From contig NZ_JAUSVF010000001.1 of NCBI RefSeq assembly GCF_030814475.1, forward strand, positions 3,230,001-3,294,000: a stretch of 64,000 bases of DNA, read 5' to 3'. The notes under the pieces are model-generated. The model ran no database searches. It saw only the letters and a program-made list of their open reading frames with translations, and was not told where the DNA came from. The position numbers and the translations under genes were made by a program. Shown here piece after piece: positions 9,556 through 19,105 of the stretch. The first letter of the stretch is position 1. Each line of letters opens with the position of its first letter. This stretch comes from Pararhizobium capsulatum DSM 1112 (GTDB lineage Bacteria; Pseudomonadota; Alphaproteobacteria; Rhizobiales; Rhizobiaceae).

Positions 9556-10782
9556 TCAAACCGGGCGGCTGATCTCGTCGAGATACCAGTTGATGTAGCG
9601 CAACTCGTTCTGCTCCATCGGCGCGATCGGGCCGGGCACGAAGAAATTCGAGCGCACGCCACGCGAGGTGTGCTCGATAATAGCCTTGTCCTCGTCGGTC
9701 GTCACGGTCCAGAGCCATTTCAGCTTGTCGAGATCGTAATCCCGGCCCTCTTCCGCCTCGCCGTTGACGAGCCAGATCAGCTCCATCTCGCAGGCTTCCG
9801 GCCCCCTGGGCACGAAGCGGTAGATCATGCCATGATCGGGATAGCACACGAGGAATGACGTGCCGCCGAGGTGGACGGAGGTCACCCCGCCATCGAATTC
9901 GGAAAAACGGCCCATCAGCATGCTGAGCGGCGAGCCGTCCTGGCTGCCGGTCTTCACGCCGTCATAGAGGGCGTAGCGGAAGGCATGGATGGTTTCCCGG
10001 CCATTTTCCGAGGTCTGCCAGTGATCACCAGAGCCGACCTCGATACCGAGCGCACAGGTACGCTCCTCCATCGCCGCATTCAGCGCCTCGATCATATGGA
10101 GCGGCTGTTCCAGCGCGTGGGTCTGCGAATATTCCGGGTGGGCCGGGCCGCAATGGTAGCACTCGACGTAGTTTTCGACGGCAAGCTTCCAGTTGGCATC
10201 GACCGGATAGGACTGGCGATAGGCGACCTTGGCATTCGCCCAGCCATATTGTCCGCAGGTGGCATGCAGCAGGTTTTCCACCTCGGAGAAATCGAGCGGA
10301 GTCTCGGCAAAGGAGATGAAGATCAGCCCTTCGACGACGCGGACATGCAGCTTCTTCAGCCCATGGTCTTCGCGCTTGAAATCCTTCGGCATCAGCCTCG
10401 CCGCCTTGAGCGCGCCGTCATTGCCATAGGTCCAGGCGTGATAGGGACAGACGAACATGCGGGCATTGCCCTTGTCCTTCGTGCAGACTTCAGCGCCGCG
10501 GTGACGACAGACATTCAGCATCGCATGGATCGAGCCATCGGCATGGCGGGTGACGATCACCTGCTCGGAGGCCATGCGGAAAACTTCGAAGTCATTGACC
10601 TTCGGGATGACGCTCTCATGGGCGACGCAGTGCCAGTGGCGAAAGAACACGCGCTCCAGATCGCGGGCGTAAATCTCGGGATCGAGATAGAACGGCCGCG
10701 TGAGGCCATGGCCGGGCTTGTGGGCGGCAACGAGCTGATCGATGCGGTCGCCTTTGGCGATTTCCTGCGTGGGCGCGAGCAT
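9556..10782 (-). CDS. Rieske non-heme iron oxygenase, glycine betaine/carnitine monooxygenase-like (GbcA/CntA type)
   Basis: A 408-residue oxygenase subunit. The Rieske [2Fe-2S] ligands are C92, H94, C112 and H115 (CRH, then CPYH). The mononuclear iron site includes H210 and H215 in ECYHCGPAH. The carboxylate bridging the two metal centres is E207, as in carnitine monooxygenase CntA, rather than the aspartate of ring-hydroxylating dioxygenases. This suggests hydroxylation of an N-methyl group of a quaternary amine. Two FAD-GcvT dehydrogenases lie upstream on the same strand, so glycine betaine to dimethylglycine is my best guess; stachydrine is an alternative. No reductase gene is nearby. The start at 10782 follows GGAGA; earlier in-frame codons lie in a repeat. 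Confidence 0.82.
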   Translation of the reverse strand: MLAPTQEIAKGDRIDQLVAAHKPGHGLTRPFYLDPEIYARDLERVFFRHWHCVAHESVIPKVNDFEVFRMASEQVIVTRHADGSIHAMLNVCRHRGAEVCTKDKGNARMFVCPYHAWTYGNDGALKAARLMPKDFKREDHGLKKLHVRVVEGLIFISFAETPLDFSEVENLLHATCGQYGWANAKVAYRQSYPVDANWKLAVENYVECYHCGPAHPEYSQTHALEQPLHMIEALNAAMEERTCALGIEVGSGDHWQTSENGRETIHAFRYALYDGVKTGSQDGSPLSMLMGRFSEFDGGVTSVHLGGTSFLVCYPDHGMIYRFVPRGPEACEMELIWLVNGEAEEGRDYDLDKLKWLWTVTTDEDKAIIEHTSRGVRSNFFVPGPIAPMEQNELRYINWYLDEISRPV

Positions 10783-10860
10783 GTGACGTCTCCAAGATAT
10801 CACCGGAAAATCCGCGTTCCGGCTCGCGCATGTTTGTTTGCGGCAGAGTTTGCCGCGCAT

Positions 10861-10993
10861 TCCCTCTTCTCCCCAGCGGGGAGAAGGTGGCGCGTAGCGC
10901 CGGATGAGGGGGACGGCTGGCTCCGAATGTGCCGCAAAGACCCCCTCATCGCCTCGCATACGCTCGGCACTTCTCCCCGCTGGGGAGAAGAGG
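10861..10993. repeat. RIME-like palindromic mosaic element (copy 3)
   Basis: A full-length composite: CCCTCTTCTCCCC with its inverted partner, the linker GGTGGCGCGTAGCGCCGGAT, then GAGGGGG, a middle spacer, CCCCCTCATCGCC and a second CTTCTCCCC hairpin ending GGGGAGAAGAGG. It occupies most of the 215 bp between the Rieske gene and the preceding dehydrogenase gene. Confidence 0.85.
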
Positions 10994-10997
10994 TCCC

Positions 10998-13448
10998 TTA
11001 CGCCCGCACCCGCTCCGCCTTTGGATCATACATCGGCGCAAGCGAGGCCTCTGCCTTCACCCTGACCCCGGCAATCTCGATCTCGTAGCTCGAGCCCAGC
11101 ACATCCGCCTCGCTCTCACCCGCGCAGGGCACATAGCCCATCCCGATCGCACCGCCGAGGAAATGGCCGTAATTACCCGAGGTGATGGTCGAAACGATCT
11201 TGCCATCGCGCACCAGCGCCTCGTTGTGGAAAAGCAATGGCTCGGGATCGGCAAGCTTGAACTGCAACATGCGCCGCTTCAGCCCCTCCTCCTGTTTCCG
11301 CAGCACCGCATCACGGCCGGCGAATTCGCCCTTCTTCGTGCGCACCGCAAAGCCGAGGCCGGCTTCCAGTACATGGTCCTCATCGGTAATGTCATGGCCG
11401 AAATGGCGGAAGGCCTTTTCGATGCGGCAGCTATCGAGGGTGTGCAGGCCGCAGAGCTTCAGGCCGACATCCGCGCCCGCGGCTTCCAGCGCCTCGAAGA
11501 CATGCGCCGTCTGCTCGGTTGAGACATAAAGCTCCCAGCCAAGCTCCCCGACATAGGTGACGCGATGGGCGCGGGCGAGCCCCATGCCGATCTCGATTTC
11601 CCGCGCTGTCGCAAAGGGGTGATGCGCATTGGAAAAGTCGTTGGGGCTCACCTTCTGCATCAGGTCGCGCGCCTTCGGCCCCATGACGCAGAGCACGCTT
11701 TCCGCCGCCGTGACATCAGTGATGACGACGAACTCATCGGCCAAATGCTTGCGCAACCAGGCAAGATCACGCTGCAGCGTCGCGCCGGGCACGACGAGGA
11801 AGAAGGCGGTTTCGGAAAGCCGCGTCACCGTCAGGTCGCTCTCGATGCCACCGCGATCGTTAAGCATCTGGGTGTAGACAATCTTGCCGGGGGCGACATC
11901 CATCTGGTTGGCGCAAAGCCTTTGCAGGAAGGCCAGTGCATCGCGGCCTTCGACGCGGATCTTGCCGAAGGAGGTCATATCGAAAAGGCCGACGCCATTG
12001 CGAACGGCCAAGTGCTCTTCTTTCTGGTTCTCGAACCAGTTCTGCCGCTTCCACGAATAGCGGTATTCCTGCTCTTGGCCCTCTTTCGCAAACCAGTTGG
12101 CACGCTCCCAGCCGGCGACTTCGCCAAAGACAGCACCGCGCGCCTTCAGGTGCTCATGCAGCGGCGAGCGGCGCACGCCGCGGGCCGTCGCCATCTGGCG
12201 ATACGGGAAATGATCGGCATAGAGCAGGCCGAGCGTTTCGGAAACGCGGTCCTTGAGATAGGCCCGGTTCTTCTGGAACGGCTGTGCGCGGCGGATATCG
12301 ACTTCCCAGAGATCGAACGGCGGTTCGCCATCGTTCATCCACTGCGCCAGCGCCATGCCGGCACCGCCGGAAGAGACGATGCCGATCGAATTGTAGCCGG
12401 CAGCGACCCAGTAGCCCTTCAATTCCGGCGCTTCACCGAGATAGTAGCGGTCATCCGGCGTAAAGCTTTCGGGGCCGTTGAAGAAGGTGTGGATACCAGC
12501 AGTTTCCAGCATCGGCATGCGGTTGATGGCGTTTTCGAGAATCGGCTGGAAATGATCGAAATCCTCCGGCAACTGGTCGAAGCAGAAATCTTCTCGGATG
12601 CCGTCCATGCCCCAGGGCTTGGCCTTCAACTCGAAGGCTCCGATCAGCATCTTGCCGGCATCTTCCTTGTAATAGGTGCATTCGTCCGGCACGCGCAGTA
12701 CCGGCAGCCGCTGCAGGTTCGGGATCGGCTCGGTGACGATGTAGAAATGCTCGCAGGCATGCAGCGGCAGGGTAACACCGGACATATCTGCCAGCGTGCG
12801 GCCCCACATGCCTGCGGCATTGACGACGTTTTCGGTCTCGATCGTAAACGTCTCGCCGTTCTGTTCGCAGGTGACGCCCGTCACGCGGCCATCCCTGGTG
12901 ACGACGGAAGTAACTTTGACGTTTTCGAGGATCGTCGCGCCGTTCTGCCGCGCGCCCTTGGCAAGCGCCATGGCGATGTTGGCGGGATCACACTGGCCAT
13001 CGAGCGGCAGATGCACCGCCGCCTTCACATCCGCCGTGTTGAGATGCGGATACATCCCCTTGACTTCCTCGACAGTGATTTCGCGCACATCGACGCCAAA
13101 GGCACGGGCAAGCGAGGCCTGACGATAAATCTCCTCCCTGCGCTCCTCCGTCAGCGCCACAGTCATCGAACCGCACTGGCGCATGCCAGTGCCGATGCCG
13201 GTCTCGGCTTCGAGCTTGGTGTAGAGATCGGCGGAATATTTGGCGAGCCGCGTCATGTTCTGCGACGCCCGCAGCTGGCCGATCAGGCCAGCCGCATGCC
13301 ATGTGGTGCCGGACGTGAGCTGCTTGCGCTCCAGCAGCACCACATCGGTCCAGCCAAGTTTCGCCAGATGATAGGCGACCGAACAGCCTGAAACGCCGCC
13401 GCCGATGATGACGGCCCGTGCTTTCGAGGGGATGGGCTTAGCACTCAT
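10998..13448 (-). CDS. FAD-dependent dimethylglycine/sarcosine dehydrogenase-like protein with GcvT domain (paralogue A)
   Basis: An 816-residue two-part enzyme. The N-terminal DAO-type FAD domain has IIGGGVSGCS (about 14-23) and the motif TSGTTWHAAGL, whose H51 matches the histidine that binds FAD covalently in mammalian dimethylglycine dehydrogenase. From about residue 440 it is GcvT-like and should bind tetrahydrofolate and capture the methylene group. Known relatives demethylate dimethylglycine or sarcosine. Its start overlaps the stop of its paralogue by four bases (ATGA), so they are cotranscribed. Which paralogue uses which substrate cannot be read from the sequence. Confidence 0.85.
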   Translation of the reverse strand: MSAKPIPSKARAVIIGGGVSGCSVAYHLAKLGWTDVVLLERKQLTSGTTWHAAGLIGQLRASQNMTRLAKYSADLYTKLEAETGIGTGMRQCGSMTVALTEERREEIYRQASLARAFGVDVREITVEEVKGMYPHLNTADVKAAVHLPLDGQCDPANIAMALAKGARQNGATILENVKVTSVVTRDGRVTGVTCEQNGETFTIETENVVNAAGMWGRTLADMSGVTLPLHACEHFYIVTEPIPNLQRLPVLRVPDECTYYKEDAGKMLIGAFELKAKPWGMDGIREDFCFDQLPEDFDHFQPILENAINRMPMLETAGIHTFFNGPESFTPDDRYYLGEAPELKGYWVAAGYNSIGIVSSGGAGMALAQWMNDGEPPFDLWEVDIRRAQPFQKNRAYLKDRVSETLGLLYADHFPYRQMATARGVRRSPLHEHLKARGAVFGEVAGWERANWFAKEGQEQEYRYSWKRQNWFENQKEEHLAVRNGVGLFDMTSFGKIRVEGRDALAFLQRLCANQMDVAPGKIVYTQMLNDRGGIESDLTVTRLSETAFFLVVPGATLQRDLAWLRKHLADEFVVITDVTAAESVLCVMGPKARDLMQKVSPNDFSNAHHPFATAREIEIGMGLARAHRVTYVGELGWELYVSTEQTAHVFEALEAAGADVGLKLCGLHTLDSCRIEKAFRHFGHDITDEDHVLEAGLGFAVRTKKGEFAGRDAVLRKQEEGLKRRMLQFKLADPEPLLFHNEALVRDGKIVSTITSGNYGHFLGGAIGMGYVPCAGESEADVLGSSYEIEIAGVRVKAEASLAPMYDPKAERVRA

Positions 13449-15895
13449 GCACGCAGTCTTTCATTGTTGGGATCGAAAAGCGGGCCGTCCGGCTGGACGG
13501 TCGCCTTGAAACGGTCACCGTAGATTTCGACCTCGATTTCCGTGCCGGGTGCTGTGAGATCGGCCCGGAGCATGCCAAGTGCGATGGACTTGTCGACGCG
13601 GTAACCCCAGTTGCCCGAGGTCGTTTCGCCAACGACTTGGCCAGCATGCCAGAGCGTCGACATATAGGGCGCATCACACTCGCCGGCTTCAACCGTCAGC
13701 ATCACGAAGCGCTTGGAAACACCGTGCTGCTTCTCGCGCTCCAGCGCCGCCTTGCCCCTGAAGTCCGGCTTGCCCCAATCGACGAAGCGTTCGAGCCCCC
13801 CCTGCAGGATGGTGTAGTCGGTTGAAAGATCGCCTTTCCAGGCGCGGTAGCCCTTTTCGATGCGCAGACTGTCCAGCGCCTCCATGCCGAAGGGCTTCAG
13901 GCCATGCTTCTGTCCGGCCGCCCAGACGGCATCGAAGATGGTGGCGGTATCATCAACCTTGGTGTGGATTTCCCAGCCGAGTTCGCCGGCGAAGGAAACC
14001 CGCACCAGTTGGCACCAGCGGCCGGCGATCTGGCAGCTCTGGTGGGTGAGCCAGCCCTTCTGCAGATCGGCATCGCTGACTTCGGCAAGGATTTCGCGAG
14101 ACTTCGGACCCGACAGAATCTGGCAGGAGAAATTGTCGGTCACGTCATCAATGGTAAAGGCGGCACCAGCCGGCAGATACTTCTTCAGCCATTCGAGGTC
14201 ATGCCACTGCGCGGTCGCCGCAGTGATCAGGAAGAAGAAATCCTCGTCCAGCATCATGACCGACATTTCGGTGACGATCCGGCCCTTGTCGTCTGAGAAA
14301 TAAGCCAGACCGATGCGGCCGGGCTTCGGCACCTTGCCGGTCGTCAGCGACAACAGCCATGCAGTCGCACCTTCGCCCTTGATGCGGTAACGCGAGAAAC
14401 CGGGCAGATCGAGGATACCGGCAGCCTCGTTGACGGCGCGACATTCCTCCTCGATACGTGGCCGCCAAGGCCCTTCGCGGTTCCAGGTCTGCGTTGATTC
14501 CTCCGACAACTCGTCGCCGGGCTTGGCATACCAGTTGGCGCGCTCCCAGCCGTTGTAAGGCTTGAACTGGCCACCCAGCGCCTTGATCCGGTCGTGGATC
14601 GGCGACAGCTTCCGGTCGCGACCTGCCGGCCAAGCATGTTTCGGGAAGTGCATCGCATATTCATGGCCGTAGATTTCCATGCCTTTGGCGATGCAATAGT
14701 CCTGATCCGAGGCGAACGAGGTAAAGCGGCGCGGATCGCAGGACCACATGTCCCACTCCGTCTCGCCCTCCGTCACCCATTCCGCCAGCACCTTGCCGGC
14801 GCCGCCGGCCTGACAGATGCCGAAGGTGAAGACGCAGGCCTCGAAGGCATTCGGCACGCCCGGCATCGGGCCGATCAGCGGGTTGCCGTCAGGCGCATAG
14901 GGGATCGGGCCGTTGATCATGCGCGACAGGCCGGCGGTGCCAAGGATCGGCACGCGCTCGACCGAGTCGTTCAGATACCATTCGAGGCGATCAAGATCGT
15001 CAGGGAAAAGCTGGAACGAGAAATCGTCCGGCATCGGATCATCCGGCGTTACCCAATGCGCCTTGCAATTGCGCTCATAGGGGCCGAGGTTCATGCCGGT
15101 CTTTTCCTGGCGCAGATAGTAGGAACTATCGACATCGCGCAGCAGCGGCAGCTTGTGGCCGGCTTCCTTCGACCAAGCCGCAAGCTCGGGAATTTCCTCG
15201 AACAGAATATATTGATGGCTCATCACCATCATCGGCACATCGCGGCCGAACCATTTGCCGACTTCGCGGGCATAATAGCCGGCGGCGTTGACGACCTTCT
15301 CGCAGCGGATTTCGCCCTGCGGCGTTGAGATCACCCACTCGTCGCCTTCCCGGCGTGCGCCGGTGGCGGGACAGAAGCGGAAAATCTTGGCGCCCATGTC
15401 GCGTGCACCCTTGGCCAGCGCCTGTGTCAACTGCGCCGGATCGATATCGCCGTCATAGGGATCGTAAAGAGCACCGGTCAGGTCGTGGGTTTCAAGGAAG
15501 GGATATTTTCCGCTGATCTCATCCGGCGAGAGGATGTCGAGATCCATGCCCTGATAGCGGCCCATCCCGACGACGCGCTTGAACTCCTGCAGCCGCTCCT
15601 TCGAATGGCCAAGCCGGATCGAGCCGGTGACATGGTAGTTCATGGGATAATCGACCAGCGCACCCAGTTCACGGTAGAGCGAGGCAGAATAGCGCTGCAT
15701 GTTCATGATCGACCAGGAAGACGAGAAAGTCGGCACGTTGCCGGCCGCGTGCCAGGTCGATCCGGCCGTCAGCTCGTTCTTTTCCAGAAGCACGCAATCC
15801 GTCCATCCGGCCTTGGCCAGATGATAAAGCGCGGATGCGCCGACAGCACCTCCCCCGATGATGACAACACGAGCATGAGACGGCAATTGCGACAT
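13445..15895 (-). CDS. FAD-dependent dimethylglycine/sarcosine dehydrogenase-like protein with GcvT domain (paralogue B)
   Basis: First gene of the minus-strand operon, 816 residues, by chance the same length as its neighbour but clearly diverged. The FAD domain has VIIGGGAVGAS and TAGSTWHAAGN, with the probable FAD-linking histidine H49. A central FAD-oxidoreductase middle domain is followed by GcvT N- and C-terminal folate-binding regions (GRIGLAYFSDDKGRIVTEMS, GELGWEIH). Together with paralogue A and the Rieske enzyme it would strip methyl groups one after another as one-carbon units on tetrahydrofolate. Start codon is an ATG after AACAAGGGAACAG. A palindromic LysR box lies 76 bp upstream. 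Confidence 0.85.
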   Translation of the reverse strand: MSQLPSHARVVIIGGGAVGASALYHLAKAGWTDCVLLEKNELTAGSTWHAAGNVPTFSSSWSIMNMQRYSASLYRELGALVDYPMNYHVTGSIRLGHSKERLQEFKRVVGMGRYQGMDLDILSPDEISGKYPFLETHDLTGALYDPYDGDIDPAQLTQALAKGARDMGAKIFRFCPATGARREGDEWVISTPQGEIRCEKVVNAAGYYAREVGKWFGRDVPMMVMSHQYILFEEIPELAAWSKEAGHKLPLLRDVDSSYYLRQEKTGMNLGPYERNCKAHWVTPDDPMPDDFSFQLFPDDLDRLEWYLNDSVERVPILGTAGLSRMINGPIPYAPDGNPLIGPMPGVPNAFEACVFTFGICQAGGAGKVLAEWVTEGETEWDMWSCDPRRFTSFASDQDYCIAKGMEIYGHEYAMHFPKHAWPAGRDRKLSPIHDRIKALGGQFKPYNGWERANWYAKPGDELSEESTQTWNREGPWRPRIEEECRAVNEAAGILDLPGFSRYRIKGEGATAWLLSLTTGKVPKPGRIGLAYFSDDKGRIVTEMSVMMLDEDFFFLITAATAQWHDLEWLKKYLPAGAAFTIDDVTDNFSCQILSGPKSREILAEVSDADLQKGWLTHQSCQIAGRWCQLVRVSFAGELGWEIHTKVDDTATIFDAVWAAGQKHGLKPFGMEALDSLRIEKGYRAWKGDLSTDYTILQGGLERFVDWGKPDFRGKAALEREKQHGVSKRFVMLTVEAGECDAPYMSTLWHAGQVVGETTSGNWGYRVDKSIALGMLRADLTAPGTEIEVEIYGDRFKATVQPDGPLFDPNNERLRA

Positions 15896-15970
15896 ATCTG
15901 TTCCCTTGTTTTGCCAAGAGTTTTGACAACGAAAGAGAGGAGCATCAAGCGGCAGAACTCCGCTTTATTG

Positions 15971-15985
15971 ATCGAAAAATTCGAT
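15971..15985. promoter_or_regulatory. LysR-type operator (T-N11-A palindrome) in divergent promoter region
   Basis: ATCGAA, AAA, TTCGAT: a perfect 6-bp inverted repeat with T-N11-A spacing, 45 bp ahead of the LysR gene and 76 bp ahead of the divergent dehydrogenase operon. This is the normal place for a LysR regulator to control its own gene and the divergent operon. Confidence 0.6.
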
Positions 15986-16029
15986 TAGATTGAAAAAGAA
16001 GAAAGCCGCGAAATTCGGACTCAGAGCCT

Positions 16030-16905
16030 ATGCAGATCGACCTCATCGAAACCTTCCTCGACCTGATGGAAACCCGCAGCTTTAACCGCACGGCGGAGCG
16101 ACTGAACATCACGCAATCCACCGTCTCCCACCGCGTCAAGGCGCTGGAAGCACAGTTCAACCGTAAGCTCTTCACTCGCAACAAAGGCGGCACCGCCCCC
16201 ACCGCGTCGGGCCTGCGCTTCCTCGATCACGCCAAGGCGCTGCAACACCAGTGGCACGAAGCAACCCGCGCTGTGGAAAGTGCAGGCACCTACGAGCGCT
16301 CGATGCGTCTCGGCATCCAGCACGATGTGTCAGAGATTTTCGCAGGTGCGTGGTTGTCTGCGATCCGCACCGAACTGCCGGGCACCTCGATCTACATGGA
16401 GGCCGATTATTCCAACCAGATGAACCGTGATCTCGCCGCAGGCGATCTCGACCTCGCCATTCTCTACACGCCCCATTACCTGCCGGATCTTCACTATGAA
16501 AGGATCGGCGAACTGCATTACCGGCTGATCAGTACCACCGCGCGCAAAGTCGCAGATATTGACCCTCTGACCTATATCCAGGCCGTCTATTCCCCCGCCT
16601 TCGACCGGGCTCACAGGCTCGCCCTGCCCCATCTGTCTTCGGCTCCCCTCGCCTCAGGGCAAAACATGGCGATGTCAGGCCTTTTGAAAAAACTCGGCGG
16701 TGCGGCCTATGTCGAGCAGGCAACCGCCACGGCGTTGGTTGCAGCGGGTGCGGCCCAAACCGTCGAAGACGCCGTGCCGATCGTTCAGACAGTCTACGGG
16801 GCAACCAGTGTCCGTAGCCGGCACGCCCACCAGCATCGGCGGATCATCGGCGTCATGGAGGCGCTTCTCGCATCCGAGACGAGCGCTTCAACAGGAGTGT
16901 CGTAA
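16030..16905 (+). CDS. LysR-family transcriptional regulator of the N-demethylation operon (inferred)
   Basis: A 291-residue regulator. The helix-turn-helix is in residues 1-60 (ETRSFNRTAERLNITQSTVSHRVKALE), followed by the effector-binding domain. It has a shorter C-terminal half than usual and ends in a variable tail. It is transcribed away from the dehydrogenase/Rieske operon across 134 bp that contain a perfect T-N11-A palindrome, so it probably senses a methylated amine and controls that operon. The effector is not known. Confidence 0.85.
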   Translation: MQIDLIETFLDLMETRSFNRTAERLNITQSTVSHRVKALEAQFNRKLFTRNKGGTAPTASGLRFLDHAKALQHQWHEATRAVESAGTYERSMRLGIQHDVSEIFAGAWLSAIRTELPGTSIYMEADYSNQMNRDLAAGDLDLAILYTPHYLPDLHYERIGELHYRLISTTARKVADIDPLTYIQAVYSPAFDRAHRLALPHLSSAPLASGQNMAMSGLLKKLGGAAYVEQATATALVAAGAAQTVEDAVPIVQTVYGATSVRSRHAHQHRRIIGVMEALLASETSASTGVS

Positions 16906-16925
16906 CAGCGGCTCAGCCCTGTCGA

Positions 16926-18692
16926 TCAGGCCTCGACCATGAAGGCACCCTGCTTGGCCTCGATCAGAACATCCAGCATGTCTTCCGACGAGATCGGATA
17001 GGCGATGGCATAGCCCTGCAGCACATCGCATCCGAGCCGCGTCAGCAGTTTCGCATGCTCCAGCGTTTCCACACCTTCAGCAACAACTTCAATGCCGAGA
17101 GCCTTGGCGATATCGACGATCGAGCGTAACAGGCGCTTTTGTTCTCGGGAGGTTGTAATCGGCATGACCAGCCGCCGATCGATCTTCAACCGGTGCGGCT
17201 TGAGCTTCATAAGGCCGATGATCGAGGCATGGCCGGAGCCGAAATCATCCACCTCGATATCGATGAACATGGATTTCAGCGCCGAGACGTTGGCCATCAT
17301 GCCGTCTTCGATTTCATCCAGAAAAATGGTTTCGAGAAGTTCGAAGGAAAGCGTGCCGGGCTCGATATCGAGCTGCTTCAGATCCGAGATAAGGGACGGA
17401 TCTGAAAGGCGCGCAGCCGAGACATTGACGGCCACCTTGGGAGCACGCACGCCGTTTCTCGTCCAGGATTTACGATCGTGCAGCGTCTGCCTCAGGATCG
17501 CAGCGTCAAGCAAATCCAGCATCCCAAGGCTCGCCGCAACGCCCAGAAATTCAGCAGGAGAAAGCAGGCCACGCTTCGGATGCCGCCAGCGGGCAAGCGC
17601 CTCAACCCCGATGATCTTGCGGGTACGGGCATCGACCTGCGCCTGATAAAAAGGCACGAACTCGCCGCGCTCCAGACCGCGCACGAACTGATCGGCCAGC
17701 CGCCGCTCGCTGTTGATCTGCGCTTTCATCTGCGCAGAGAAGAAATCTGCGCGGTTGCGGCCGCTCTTCTTGGCGCGCATCAGGGCGATGTCGGATTCGA
17801 CAAGCAGGTTGGCGATCTTGCCCGCATTGGCACAGGCAACACCGATCGAAGCCGTTACGCCGATCATGCCTTCGCTATGCCAGACCGGGCGTTTCAAACT
17901 TTCGAGCAGCTGCTCCGCCAACTTGCGCAAGTAATCGATGGACAGAAAATTGCCGAGGATGATGGCGAATTCGTCCCCCCCGATGCGTGCCAGAAAGGCC
18001 CCTGCTGGAAGGCGCTCTCCGATGGCGGCTGCCGTCGCTTTCAGCAGCCGATCGCCCACATCATGCCCGACGACATCATTGACCATGGCGAAGCGATCGA
18101 GACCAATATGAAACAGTGCAAGCTTGTCGATATCCGGGGAGGTGGAAAGCTCCGCAAGTCGGCGATCGAAAAAACGACGATTGGGCAATCCGGTCAAATA
18201 ATCATGCGCGGCGGCGTGCTCGATGCGCGCCGTGGTCTCTTCAAGCGCCTGAGCCCGCTTTTCGGCAATTTGCTGCTGCTCGCCCAGCTCCCGATTGAGA
18301 AGCACGTCGGCGGTGACATCCCATTCAGCCCCGATGAAGGTGCCGGTTCCGTTTTCTTCGAAATACCGCGCCCGCGAGCGGAGATAGCGCACCTCGCCAT
18401 CCGGCAACAGGATACGATATTCGGAAGAGTAATCGTCCTTGCACCGGACGGCATCCGCAAAATCAGCCTTGGCCCCCGCGAGATCGTCGGGATGAATGGC
18501 ATTGCTCCAGAGGGAAGAATCGACAACGCCGCCGGGATGAGAGCGACCGTAGATCTCGTACATCCGCTCATCCCAGGTCAGCACATCCGTCGAAAGCTCG
18601 TGCTCCCATACGCCGATCTGCGAGGCATCAAGCGCAAGCTCGAGCCTTCGAACGATATTCTGGAACTCCTGTTCGGATCGTACCGGTTTCAT
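16926..18692 (-). CDS. PAS-GGDEF-EAL protein, cyclic-di-GMP turnover
   Basis: A 588-residue protein with a PAS sensor domain (about 15-130), a GGDEF diguanylate cyclase domain (about 160-320) and an EAL phosphodiesterase domain (about 335-580). The active site reads IGGDEF and is intact; there is no RxxD inhibitory site where it would be expected. The EAL domain keeps the EAL, NVS, ELLE, VDDFG, KID and AEGVE motifs, so both activities are possible. No membrane helix is seen, so it is probably cytoplasmic. It ends 21 bp from the convergent LysR stop and is unrelated to its neighbours. Confidence 0.9.
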   Translation of the reverse strand: MKPVRSEQEFQNIVRRLELALDASQIGVWEHELSTDVLTWDERMYEIYGRSHPGGVVDSSLWSNAIHPDDLAGAKADFADAVRCKDDYSSEYRILLPDGEVRYLRSRARYFEENGTGTFIGAEWDVTADVLLNRELGEQQQIAEKRAQALEETTARIEHAAAHDYLTGLPNRRFFDRRLAELSTSPDIDKLALFHIGLDRFAMVNDVVGHDVGDRLLKATAAAIGERLPAGAFLARIGGDEFAIILGNFLSIDYLRKLAEQLLESLKRPVWHSEGMIGVTASIGVACANAGKIANLLVESDIALMRAKKSGRNRADFFSAQMKAQINSERRLADQFVRGLERGEFVPFYQAQVDARTRKIIGVEALARWRHPKRGLLSPAEFLGVAASLGMLDLLDAAILRQTLHDRKSWTRNGVRAPKVAVNVSAARLSDPSLISDLKQLDIEPGTLSFELLETIFLDEIEDGMMANVSALKSMFIDIEVDDFGSGHASIIGLMKLKPHRLKIDRRLVMPITTSREQKRLLRSIVDIAKALGIEVVAEGVETLEHAKLLTRLGCDVLQGYAIAYPISSEDMLDVLIEAKQGAFMVEA

Positions 18693-19105
18693 TGCTGTCT
18701 CTAGGTGATCGCATTGGGCCTATAACGGTGAAGCCCACACCTGTTCGCAATGCCTGCGCAGTCGTAACATTCCGCTCCCGCCGACCATAAACAGCGGACA
18801 CAAGCATTTCTTTCCGGATAGTAAGCGCGAGACGCCGGTCACACAACTTCTGCATAGTAAAAACGTTAGTACTTTGTTTCCCCGCACCTGAAGGCACGAT
18901 GCAAAGCCTTCGACTGGCCGAAACTTCACGAATCAGAATGATCGATGATCACGTCATTTCATCCAAGGCGCAGGTTTGGAGCGTGAATAGGGACTGGGTC
19001 ACTGCACCTGTCGGGCGAACATTTCTGCGGCAGCTCGATCCGCGACTTTGGCGAGATCGCTGGAGCGACATTCGCCAAAGCACTGCTAGAACTGCGCAGC
19101 CTGCG
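18693..19105. other. Intergenic stretch with no recognisable feature
   Basis: About 410 bp upstream of the GGDEF-EAL gene and downstream of the minus-strand glycoamylase gene. It should contain the GGDEF-EAL promoter. I saw no convincing gene, repeat or terminator. A plus-strand frame begins at 18899 but has no ribosome binding site and runs into the antisense of the glycoamylase gene. Confidence 0.5.

Noticed and set aside
11565..13391. 608-codon plus-strand open frame opposite the FAD-GcvT gene
   Set aside because: It is the mirror of a well-supported gene in high-GC DNA; the translation has no family features and no ribosome binding site was seen.
17478..18704. 408-codon plus-strand frame opposite the GGDEF-EAL gene
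   Set aside because: Antisense to clear catalytic motifs, low-complexity translation, no start signal.
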